DNA of 64,000 nucleotides from Bolinopsis microptera (Eukaryota > Ctenophora > Tentaculata > Lobata > Bolinopsidae), in assembly GCF_026151205.1 (NCBI RefSeq), contig NC_087084.1, positions 8,546,394 to 8,610,393 of the forward strand, read 5' to 3'. Under the pieces are notes generated by a model. It was not told where the DNA came from. It saw nothing but the letters and a program-made list of their open reading frames with translations, and searched no databases. A program made the translations under genes and the position numbers. Below, in pieces: positions 41,896-53,100 of the stretch; positions within the stretch are counted from its first letter, which is position 1; each line of letters opens with the position of its first letter.

Positions 41896-43430
41896 ATGAG
41901 ATAAGGGTTTCGGCTCGAGATCCATTTTTTCTTGTTTGCCCTGCCCTTCCATAAGAGAAAAATGCCTCCACAATAGCATCAGTGCAGGCTGTTTTAACTT
42001 TGACGCATTAGTTTAGAAACGTAGGGTTGTTTTAAAATTTGTTTAATTTATTAAACTGCGTATTTCATCTCTTGACCATGGAACGAAATACTGACCAACT
42101 TTAGAGAAAGTAGTTAAATTTTGGATTTTTAAGCGAGTACATAGATGTTTCTTCATTTATCAATCCATATTTGCTGTGAATGTTTTGATTTTTATCAATT
42201 TTGACTCGACCGCCATGATAAGGAGCATTTACGATATCATGGTCGATGGTATTGTTTTTTTTAGAGATATTGATAGAAAAGCTCAACAATTCTCTGATAT
42301 TTGGCTCTGTGAGAGAAGAAACAGCAAAGTTTGATCATGATTGATGTTTTGTATATTTGCTCAATTCTTTGATAAAGTATACGGTTGTTTGACTTGTGAT
42401 CATCTTTATCAAATATCCAATATTCATCATGACAATCAAGCCATTGGATTTGTAACATTTCATTCCCGGATGAAATTTCATCCCTGGCCGATCAAGCAAT
42501 TAATTTTAATTTTAATTAATTGCAAATGCCAATAAAATCAATACATGACTAAAGTTTTCCCGCCAAATTCCAAACGGAAGAACCAATCAGCGACAAGTCT
42601 TAGTTAGAGGGTCCAGAACACCGTGGAAGAGGACATCTTCACTCCACACTGACGATTTTGGCCTCCTAGCACACAACGCCGGGATAGACACGAGACAATA
42701 AACATTAAATTTTAAACAACATAATATGAACATTGGACTATTGATGCTGTTTTCCCACTTTATGGAGAGTATGCTTATGATTATAGTTTCAATTAACACA
42801 TTTTATAGATGATTTATTCATTTATTCAATTGCATGCTATGTATTGTATTTCAGTTTATCTTTACCCATAAAGGGTTTGACCGTTGGGAGCGGTATCAAA
42901 AAAAAATTCAAGGTGTTAGATTGTTAATCTATTAGTTATGTAAACAATTAAACGAGTGTTGATCAGGTTCAATTGACGATGTAACCTGAGGGGCTGAATG
43001 CATCTGAAAATCTAATCAAGGTGTCTTGTAACCCTGTTTCCGAAAACAGATAATGTCAGTTAAGTCATTAAGTCAGATTAGTGAATACAAATACAATCGT
43101 CATATAATTATACGATTATTAGAGCTTGTTAGTGCCGCTCATTGGATAAATGGACACTGCAATAGACGTCTAATAAGGATCCATCGTGTCAGTTGTGTGT
43201 ACAATGTGCCAATGAACGCTAGTAAGTAGTCGTGATTATATTTGGTTTTGAGATGGTTTTACTGATCAGCGATCATATCCCTGCAAACGGCCGGCCTTGG
43301 AATGTCATGGTATGGCAGTGCACGATCATGCTTTTAATTTTGTACAAACTTACAAGAATCGGGGTATTCTTACCTGTACATCAGGGTCGAAGTCGAGGAT
43401 CAGAGCTGGTGCATCATGGGAAAATTGGAA
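41896..43430. other. intergenic interval after FOXN
   Basis: No supported gene. Small frames have no splice sites or motifs. Sequence is AT-rich and otherwise unremarkable. Confidence 0.35.
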
Positions 43431-43437
43431 CTGGACG

Positions 43438-43745
43438 GAGGTTACCTGGGGATCCCAGGCTATAATGTTCATAAACATACTTTAAACTAATTACAACACT
43501 ACAAATCTGTTACATTTATTGAGAAAATTATGTAATGTAACGCGATGGAAGTTCTTTAAGCGGGCAATTCCAGTCCAAATCCTGGAAACATGACATAAAA
43601 GATTCGTTTTTACTTGTTTGGATGAAAAGCTCTAATACCTGGGGATTCATAAACATTACCTGGGGATCCCAGGCTATAATGTTCATAAACATAATAGAGA
43701 TTCGGCGGAATGACAGCCGGCTGAGCGCCGCCCAGTATAAGCTAG
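43438..43745 (+). repeat. dispersed short repeat, copies B and C
   Basis: TTACCTGGGGATCCCAGGCT plus ATAATGTTCATAAACAT occurs at about 43440-43480 and again at about 43657-43692. The second copy continues with AGAGATTCGGCGGAATGACAG, CCGGCTGAGCGCCGCCCAGTA, as in the copy at 9863. Copy B is a left-end fragment or an inserted duplicate. Confidence 0.65.
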
Positions 43746-44237
43746 GGATCGGAGGGGAATTAAAGATAAACTCAGGGCTTATCGCAGGAGAAAGGAGTTT
43801 CTGAACACACGGTGTTTTTAATTAACTGGATCATTTTTGGAGGGACGGAGCTGTTGTCGTGTTGTTTTTTGTTGACATCAAAGAACATTTACAAATTTTC
43901 GGTCGTAATCTTTGATCATGCAAAATGTCTAATCGATGAATATTTAAATATCTGAGCAATTAAATACAGCCAAATTGATTACTAATACAATTACAATGTG
44001 AATGATATATATATATATTACCAAGCTGCAACTTTTAAAAGTTTTCTTAAAGTTTTACCTCTTTGTACGATGTAAATTATGTAAAAATTTTAACAAAAAC
44101 TGGTAGGACTAGGAGCACTTCAGTACTGTACTGTACCAAACATGAGATCACTTTAATCTTATCTAGACATTTCGGCATTATTTTTAACTTTTCTAGTTTA
44201 TTCCTTCTTCCTTATTAATATTGTTAAGTACTTTTTA

Positions 44238-44314
44238 CCGTTAAAGATTAAAATCTTGAAAGCCTTTTCAAGTTGATAAATTATTAAAGCTTTTAAAATT
44301 TCAATCTTTAACGG
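44238..44314. repeat. imperfect 26-bp foldback
   Basis: CCGTTAAAGATTAAAATC at 44238 and its inverse GATTGAAATTTT-type arm ending CTTTAACGG at 44314 pair over 26 bases with about four mismatches around a 25-base loop. Confidence 0.7.
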
Positions 44315-46204
44315 CTAAAAATATTTTACATTAGATAAGCAATAAGAGGTCTCCGTCGTCATTTGAGTGGAATATATTTTATTACATTATTGATTATAAT
44401 TTCCCCGAAAAATGTTCGTCATTCGTAATTGAACTTGCAAAGAGGTGAATTTATTTTTTCAATTTGAGGCGTTATCATTACCGTTACGATTTGAACTGAA
44501 ACTTATATTTTATCGCATTTTATTTCAACATAATACTTCGAACCAATTTGTATCACATTTACAGTACAATATAATATGTGCACACACCGAGTAACACCAC
44601 CCGGCCCTATATTAATATGCAATACAATAATATAATATAAGCTAGTGGCCGGTTCTTTATAAAAATACGTTATACAATAACTTATGAACCGCTATTCCAC
44701 CACATCAAATAAAAAGCTTTATGTTTAACATATTGAACAAAAATTGGCAACTATTTTGAATCCTAGGTTTTAATTTTATTCATAATACAATCTTATGCAT
44801 GATTTTCATCACGCATAAATCGAACGAGCTCATTTGCAAATCCAGGCCATTCGTTGTATTGTACTCTGCAACTTCCACCCCTTCGATCTTACTGAAAGTC
44901 TCAGTCTCATTGACAGATGTTTCAGTTCATCCCACGTGACCCTAGATTCACCATCTGGAGTCATCAATAACATTCATAGTAATACTCTCAGATAAATCTA
45001 CCACTTGCTGCAATCTTTATTACCCGGGTTGGTAAATACACCATGTATGTTGTACCGATATCATATTGCTCCACAATTAGACCATATTCAGCTAGTCGCA
45101 AATTATATTGACCTCGCGCAGAGAGAGAGAGAGAGTGAAAGCGCTCAACCTAATACACCTTCCATTCATTTATTTTTTGCATTACTCATTGTATTCCTGG
45201 GATAATTGTCGCGTGTATGGCTTGTGGTGTGGATATAATGAGTATTGTTTTGTTTGTCTGCTTATGAGTGTTTGGTGAGAATTTAGTTTGTAGTTGCATG
45301 ACTTTGACGTCAGTTTTCACTTTTCATGTATTGTAGAATGTATAAGGGACTGGACTATTTACATTAATCACATGGTTCATCAATATTAAGTAGTGTACAT
45401 TACACTTAGATTAGCGAAAGGAATTAATGTTTGAAATAGAAGCATAAGATATTAATTAATGGGTCACAGCCTCTGATCCCTTCCAGTTCCAACCGCCTTT
45501 TTTGACGGTTTTGACATAGAAAGGAAAGGGCCAGTGTTGGAAATTAGTACCTCAGATAGGCATAAATAGGGTCAGAGTTAGAGTAATAAATTAGAGTTTG
45601 AGAAGAGAAGATTATAAGGTAAGATTGGCAGATCTAATTCAGATGATAACCCAGTAATCGACTTAAAACGATTTGAAATTAACGTAGCTAAAACTGTTCT
45701 TTGGCCTATAGTTTTGACTGTATTAGTATTAGTTTTAGTGATCCTAAATGATTTAGAGCAACTCGTCAGGGAAGCGCCGGTTTTTGTAACCGGAGCATAA
45801 ATCAAAATGGTGACGTTGCAAGGTTGCGTAATTTAATGAGTCTTTTCACGACTTTTCCCTCTGCTGAATGATAAGAATTTTAACGTAAAACATATTCATT
45901 CAACTTTCTAGAATAAGTTTCCAAACAAGTATCCACGACGGTGTATTATTCAATATATTTAATTTTATTAACACCGTTTTTTCCAGGCTTTGCATGTTTC
46001 GATCATATCTAATAATCTTAGTGTTACTTTTGTCAATTTTATACGTTTGATTGTTGGAAGTTTTAGTTCCATATCAGAATTAGAAGTTCTAGTTCTAAGT
46101 TTCCCTTTCTATTTCCCAGACAACGAAGCTATCATGATGAGTGGGCAGATATCAATTTGACTCTGAGAGTGGTTCTGACAAAACTAAAAGAACCACCAGT
46201 CAAA

Positions 46205-47323
46205 ATGTCTAATTCAACACCACGTGGCATAGTCATGACGTCACTTTACAACGCAGACAACACGTTCCTCACGCGTGATCTTGCAGATTATCTGGCTCTC
46301 TTCTTAGTCATAGTCTTAGGACTATTCCGTCTGGATGCAGTCATCAAAAGATTACAAATTGGTATCAGGATGACACGAGATATCGGATGTGAGACTGACA
46401 TTGATGCAGATGAATTACAAAACACTTTACACGAGCATGAAGCATTTGAGACTGTAGCACAATCATTTCAGGATCATGAGATTTACGAACGACAATTCCG
46501 TGATTTTGCTTGCAACACAAGGCATATCCAGCTCAATGATCAAGAATCCAACACAGAGTCAGAACGGATAGATTTACCTGCACTTCTGACCGATTTCCCG
46601 GTGAACCGTTACACTTCATCAGGAACAAACACAGATCATCCAGGACTTCACTTCATCAGAAAGACACTAATTTCAGAGTGCACTCAGACTAGCACGACTA
46701 ACTTAATAAAAGGCAAAACCTCCACCAGCACCACAAAAACCAAAAGTAGGATCCCCGTCCTACTGAAAAAGACGGATCGGAAACAAAGAGCCCACACCCT
46801 GAGTAGCAGCACCTCCAGTTCACTGTCCATACCTGAACTGTTCAGTGGAACTGCCAGCTTCTACCCTAGCCCCCGATCCTCTCCTTCAGGGTGGACTCAC
46901 AGAACCACTCCCTCCCCTACAAGAACGGTTACTCCTGAAGCTCAGGAATTATCCAGACTGTTGCCCAAGTCCTACGGCTACACAAAATCTGATGCTTTGA
47001 AGAAATCAAGCACCTGGTCAGAACGGTACCGATACTGTGATTCCAGCATCAGGAACGATATATTGCTAAGATCGCCCAGGAAGGAAGACAGTGGCAAATT
47101 TGAGTATCAGGATCAAGCCAGATGGTCAGTAGGAGAGAACAACCACATGGACAACCCTCGGGTGCAGGGGAGATCAAATTGTGTTAGGAAATGCAGATCA
47201 TTTGGAGGGGAGGTTACGGAATACTCTGAGAATCTGTCTCCTCAAAACTTTGTTTTTAAGCCCAGACAGCGATATCTGTCAAATCGTAGGTTGTTTAAAG
47301 TCACGTACGAAGCCGGGTCGTAA
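46205..47323 (+). CDS. orphan single-pass membrane protein
   Basis: An uninterrupted frame of 372 codons from the ATG at 46205 (AAAATGT context). A strong acceptor (CCCTTTCTATTTCCCAG) ends at 46119, and the frame stays open from there to the ATG, so the exon may begin with coding sequence from an upstream exon, with xxA completing the first codon. Seen: one hydrophobic helix at about residues 28-45 (YLALFLVIVLGLFRL), an acidic segment (CETDIDADELQ...HEHEAFE), then a Ser/Thr/Arg-rich C-terminus with SP/TP sites (FYPSPRSSPSGW, TTPSPTRTVTPEA) that looks disordered and phosphorylatable. No family recognised. It is transcribed towards the TRPM gene (convergent). Confidence 0.7.
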   Translation: MSNSTPRGIVMTSLYNADNTFLTRDLADYLALFLVIVLGLFRLDAVIKRLQIGIRMTRDIGCETDIDADELQNTLHEHEAFETVAQSFQDHEIYERQFRDFACNTRHIQLNDQESNTESERIDLPALLTDFPVNRYTSSGTNTDHPGLHFIRKTLISECTQTSTTNLIKGKTSTSTTKTKSRIPVLLKKTDRKQRAHTLSSSTSSSLSIPELFSGTASFYPSPRSSPSGWTHRTTPSPTRTVTPEAQELSRLLPKSYGYTKSDALKKSSTWSERYRYCDSSIRNDILLRSPRKEDSGKFEYQDQARWSVGENNHMDNPRVQGRSNCVRKCRSFGGEVTEYSENLSPQNFVFKPRQRYLSNRRLFKVTYEAGS

Positions 47324-47860
47324 TGATGTTTATTTGTGTTAGCTTTGCCACAGGTTGATTTAAAAACTATTTTTACTTCGGATGTTTATAAGTATAAAAG
47401 GTGATCATTTGATTCAGAATTTGTATGCAAAGCAAGAGAAATGTATAAATTTTAAGTTTTTATGTCGTCTACTTTGCTCGAAAGACTATGATTAAAACTT
47501 GAAATTGTATTCATATGTTTGATTATTTCGTTTGTATACGTACAGAGAGATTTTCCCATGTATCATGCGTAGTGTGTACTGTGTATAACGCAACTTGTAT
47601 CGTCAAATGTTCATCGACAATCGATATTAATTTAAAACACAAGATTTTAAGATTAAAAGTTCATCTAGTTCTAGCCCAAAATTTTGGTCTCATATTTCTG
47701 ACAATCAAATTTCTATCATTTATAGTTACAAGTTCGAATGCATTATGTATCTAATAACTCAAAATATGAACAGCCTACAAAATAACCGATAAAACTATTT
47801 ACAATTAATAATGCAACTTGAGCTAAACGACGCTCGTAAAAACATACATAGGCTTGATAA

Positions 47861-47866
47861 TTTATT
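47861..47866 (-). terminator. possible TRPM poly(A) signal
   Basis: TTTATT on the plus strand, hence AATAAA on the minus strand, about 485 bases after the TRPM stop. It lies between two convergent genes. Confidence 0.4.
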
Positions 47867-48350
47867 TTCATCATGATCACTCTAACTCTAATCTTTAAAT
47901 CTGTAAAAAAGGAAAGTTTAAAACTCTAATATAAACCAATCTAGCTAAGTTTAAAGAAAAAGTAAAACTGAATCTGATGATGATAATAACATCCACGCGT
48001 AACACAAATCACAATACAGGAGTTCTATAAGCTAAAGTAAATTGAACTGACAATGTTAAACTTAATCGTATTTGTTAAAAAAGAAACTGATGAAAAATCT
48101 ATCTGAGTTAAGCCTCATCTAAAATAAAATAAAAATCCTTGCTTTCAGCATCACAACCTCATACTTCTATCGTGTTTACTTTCAGTCTTTAAATGTAAAT
48201 ACCTCTGAAATCTATTTGCACAATCATGCCCGCTCAAAAACTCTACATGCAAACGTTTTTAGTCCGATTGCAACTTTAGGCATCCTATCCTGATATTATA
48301 CCGACAGTAAAAACAAATATTCATACGATCGCTTGCGACCCAAACAAAAC

Positions 48351-50192
48351 TCACAATCCAGTCATCCAAACTTGGGTTTCCTTCCTCTTAGGCTCCGTAA
48401 TCGGATTATAAGCATCCCGATGATAACACACCTTCTCAATAATCCACTCATGGTTGGCAAACAAGTCCAGATTATGATCTATTGGGATCCACTGAACCCC
48501 CACTGAACCACTCTCCATCCCTGCTCGGGATTGCAGGGGGAACTTTGAGAAGGATTTACCCGTACTGTCGTGGTAGTTGACAGCAATGGTTTCAATCCAG
48601 GCATTGTCCGTGTTACGGGGGTCATCAACGTAGCCCTTGTAAACTGTTATACCCAATTTAAAGTGCTCCGCCAGCATTTCAGAGATACGGGTCTGTTCGG
48701 TGGCTGGTCGGGACAGATTGGCCAGCGCTTCCTCGCTGAATTCTCGTTTTATTGTTTCGAATATCCGCTCGTTAGGCTTGCAGCGTCCACCTGGTCATTG
48801 GAGGGAGATGTTAGTTGGTGATAAAATTCCTGATTTGAATATTTGTAATTTTATTATGAAGAGTGGTGTGTTGAATATCAAATCATTAACTTTTAAACAG
48901 GATTGTCTTAAAAAGGGTTGGAGTAATGATAGAAATGTACGAACCAGGTATAGCCCACTCGTTGAAAGCTTGTCTAAATATTCCAACAAACTCCAGCACA
49001 GGCAGCCCCTCAATCTTCATTATTTCTCCTCTGTCGTCTCTGTGCCATCTGCAAGAGAAATTGGGTAATATAATCAAAAGTTGATAATTTGGAAGTTACA
49101 GTTTGGGAATATGTGTTCTAAAGATAAAAAGTGCTTAAAATAGCAATTTTAAAAGGCATTAATCTAGGTGGTATCGAATTGCATGTACATAATTTCAAAA
49201 CTCAGACCTTATTTTGAAGTAAAATTAATGAATACGATCCAAACTTCAAGACCACAATTGTACCAGGAAATATTTCTAATAATTTCGAGTGTTCTAGAAA
49301 GTTCTAGTTTACCTGGTGACGACAGTATCAGCAGCGTGGTTGGGTCCCCACCTTTGTAAACACCCTCTACCAATCACTCCAGTCCTTCCTTTAGGGTTCC
49401 TGTGATATTACATTTAGTTAACTTAATCAATTAATCAGATAATTATTAATTAAATAATCAACTTAGGTTTTGATCTAACATTACATATCATAAGCTTTCT
49501 TCGACAATTTCAAAGCGGTTGTTTACTGCTTAGTTAATTGAAATCCAGTGATTGAGGTTCAACCTGACTCCTGACCAATAAGCCAGATTTCCAAGAAATT
49601 CATGATTTTTACTTACTGAGGTATACCGTCCACAACATTGTACTTTCCATGGTGACTGGTCCTGTCTATAGTCCACTGTTTGTTATTAACTGTCGAGTAG
49701 TTTATCTGGAGGGAATATTTTATTAAGATGATATTGTATTAGGACTGTGATTGTGTTACAGAAAATAGGGTTTAAATTTGCGTTTGGAATTTAGTTCAGG
49801 ATGACCAAAAACAATTTTGAAAGTCTTCATCAAAATAAATCGGCCCATACTAAATAAACAAACCTTGTTGAACTGAATTTTAGTTTTGAGGGTTATTTCA
49901 GCTGGATCCACCATATCACTCGTCTGGTCGGCTATTTCAGGGGATGTGTAGTCCACCGGGAGGTATTCGGGATATCTCACAAACCAGCTAACCTGAATCG
50001 TAACGTCACGTTAATGATGTCACGTGAGAGTGATGACGTCACGTGAGATTAATGAATTCGCCGATCACGCACGAAGAAATAACCAAAACCACGAACCTTT
50101 TCATCAGACAATATGAATCGTTTAACATCTGATCCAGGGTAGGGGGTCTTCCTGCTGTCCATATGGACCCTCAGGGGTTTAGTCTTCGTCAA
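48351..50192 (-). other. TRPM2-like: TRPM2-like gene: NUDT9 homology domain exons
   Basis: Exons 50192-50097, 49992-49864, 49705-49617, 49399-49313, 49048-48945 and 48790-48351. NUDT9 proteins hydrolyse ADP-ribose to AMP and ribose-5-phosphate. Seen in order: [41 protein letters not shown], the Nudix box GRCKPNE...KREFSEEAL, then [18 protein letters not shown] and a short tail after [17 protein letters not shown]. The box keeps the REF and EE residues that human TRPM2 has lost, so catalysis is plausible. The 17-residue extension after RDAYNP is not conserved in TRPM2. Confidence 0.94.
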
Positions 50193-53100
50193 CTGAAAGG
50201 AATGTGGGTTTTAGAATAGGATGGTAGAGTGATCAAGTTTATTTATTGCAACAATAATTTATTTAGATTAATATCGGTAGATGTCGGATCAAGCAAGTTT
50301 TGTTTTACATGGGTTACAAAAAGAAAAATATTCAAAGAAGTAAATTAATTAATCGGAGTATAAAGAATAAAGAGAAGTTGCTAAAGAATCCCGAGATAAG
50401 AATTATAAAAAAGAAGAAGAAGTATAAAATTTTAACAGCGAGGTTTTTGAATGAGAGCATACAGTTGCAAGTTGCAACTTCGTCTTACACGCGATAAAAT
50501 AGTTCGATCAAGCTGCTGGCGTGATCCGTTCTTAGCTTGCTGCAATGTTGTCTTAAGATAAATATGGAACCTTCAGTAAAGTCAAATCTTATGAATTGAT
50601 GCTTTAGTTTCAATTGTGCTTCAGAAAGCAGGACAACAATTTGCTATATTACCACATGATAAAGATACGTTATCGGTTATTCTTAAAACCCAAAAACACG
50701 TCACACAACACTGATGATTTCTGATAGAATGATGACGTCACGAAATGCTAATGACGTCATCACGGAGCAGAATTACCTTGCTGGCAGTTGGTGGAGGTCG
50801 GGGAGGTTGGTCGGGGAGGTTCGTGGGATTTGGGGTCTGACCATTGGAGGACGAACTGGCTGGTCCCTGTCTTACCTTGTTGGAGGTAGTGGTTTAGTAA
50901 AATAGTAATGACAAAAACATTGAACAGACTAAACAGCTAAAGTTATAAACACTATTACATCGTTCAGAAAGATTTAGATGTAGTTTAACAAGTGTGGATA
51001 TATATTTTTAGAGAACTGAATTCTGTAATTCGCACTAGATTTGTTCACATAATATGAACTTTAAGTCTTTTGTTCACATAATATGGACTATGAAAAGTGA
51101 GGGAGTATGACGTCACGTGAGGAGTATGACGTCACGTGAAGTGTATACCATGGTCTTGATGGCATCAAGCTCGTTCTTCAAGTCTCTGTAAGCAGAAGAT
51201 GTTGAAATCTCCTCCTCCCCCTCCATCTTGGACTGATACTCTTCTCTACTCTCAGCCTCTATCATACTCACCCGGTATATTGCTGTCTCGTCAATATCTA
51301 GGAGAAAAGTGTGACTTAGAGACATTGTTAGTAGAGAACATTTTATCAAAACAACATTTGATATTATCTTCGTCGGGAACCAAATTTCTAAAAACCTAAG
51401 CACGCTCAAAAGTCAAGGTATCATAAAGGGAATTTTTGCACGAACCTTCATCCAACGAGTCTTCTCGGCAGAGTCCCATACAAGACTTGAAAATGAACAG
51501 TACCAAGGTATAACCATGGTACAACAGAGATAAGGGTAGCGGGAAAATGGGGAAATCTTTGTACTCTTGGATCATCTGGGATCGCTGTACTTTCCAGACT
51601 ATGTCTGAATCTGCTTGAATATCTTCATACCTGCAAGGATGGAGCAACTCACGACACGTGTTGGAGCGATAATTGCATGAATTATCAGCTAATAAAACGA
51701 ACTATTATTCAACTCGATCAATTACACAATCAATTATTTATCTAATTAAAAAACTAACGATTTAGAGAAGATAGCGATGAGCAGATTAATGAGAAGGATG
51801 TTGACAAACATCAGGTAAACAAACAACAAGCACATGACCAGGTAGTAGTGGACTTGTCCAGTGGGGTCGTGTTTAATAGTGTCCGCATCGCAGGTTTCAT
51901 CTCCAACGGGACAGTGACCTGTTAACCAATTATATTATTATACTAAGTTGAAAATGAAACGAACATAGCAGAAATATTGAAGAATAAGTCAATTTTGAAA
52001 ATCTGAGTCTGTGAACTAATATTCATTGGTTTTGAGTTACTGACGATGTTTTATCTAATTTTGCTTTATCCTGTTTCTACTATTCAGCTTGCTCTAGGAA
52101 CTATGAACACGGAAATAAAGTATCGCAAATAAGAGAAGAGGGGCAAAAAGCTGACAGCCCATTTATAATTAGGTAATTAACAGCAAATTACCTCGCTGGA
52201 GCTCATCGTACATCCCATCAAGATCCAGTTCTCCGAACACATGAAGATAGGGTCTGAAGATGACATCCCACACTATTGAACCGTTTGATTTGATCGAGTC
52301 AGGGTTGTGTAGCCCTTGGTTAGGGTTCATCAACGCCTGATGTGCGATGAGTGGTGAGAGTGCTGGTTATTACTGTCGGTAACTTGCACTTACTACTTGC
52401 AATAAAACTGTACTTGCAAATAAACAGTACAGTGTTTATTTCCAATTTATCAGAACCTAGCTTTTTTTTTTTGTTAGAGAACAACGCTGCCAGATGCTCT
52501 GAGGTCAGATGATAAACAGTCAGGTGAATATGATCACGAGCCTATTATTAGAGAATATAAACATACGCTACCTAATTACCCATGTAGAGATGATTTGATT
52601 GGATTCTCAATGAACATACCTGGGCGCACACGCCGTATCCGATCAAGAAAATTATCATGAGAAAGATAAAGAAGAACAGATCAATCATCATCTTGCCAAT
52701 CATGATGATCTTAGGACCCATGTTGGAGTTTATTCTGAACAACTGATAAAAAAGGTCCGATTATTTTCTAATATTATGAAATTGGAATCGTTTTAAATCT
52801 TCATGTTATTTTTCAAAGCTCACAAAAGCTTTTGGGACCCACTGCTTTGTAACTGTCAACAAATTTGGAAACTTCGTTCTCAAAATGGATAGCAAATTAT
52901 ATTTCGATGATCGACGCTCACCTGAATTAAGCGAACGCTGTACATCAAGAAACTCAGTATCATTAGTAAATGGTGAGCATTCTGGAGTTCCAGAGGACCC
53001 GAAGTCGGTACTGTAAAGGTGATGTCACCAAAAGCCTGAAATTGGAGAGTTGAAGGTCGGTCGGTGGAAGTGTTTTTCAGCCGGATGATACAATGAATAA

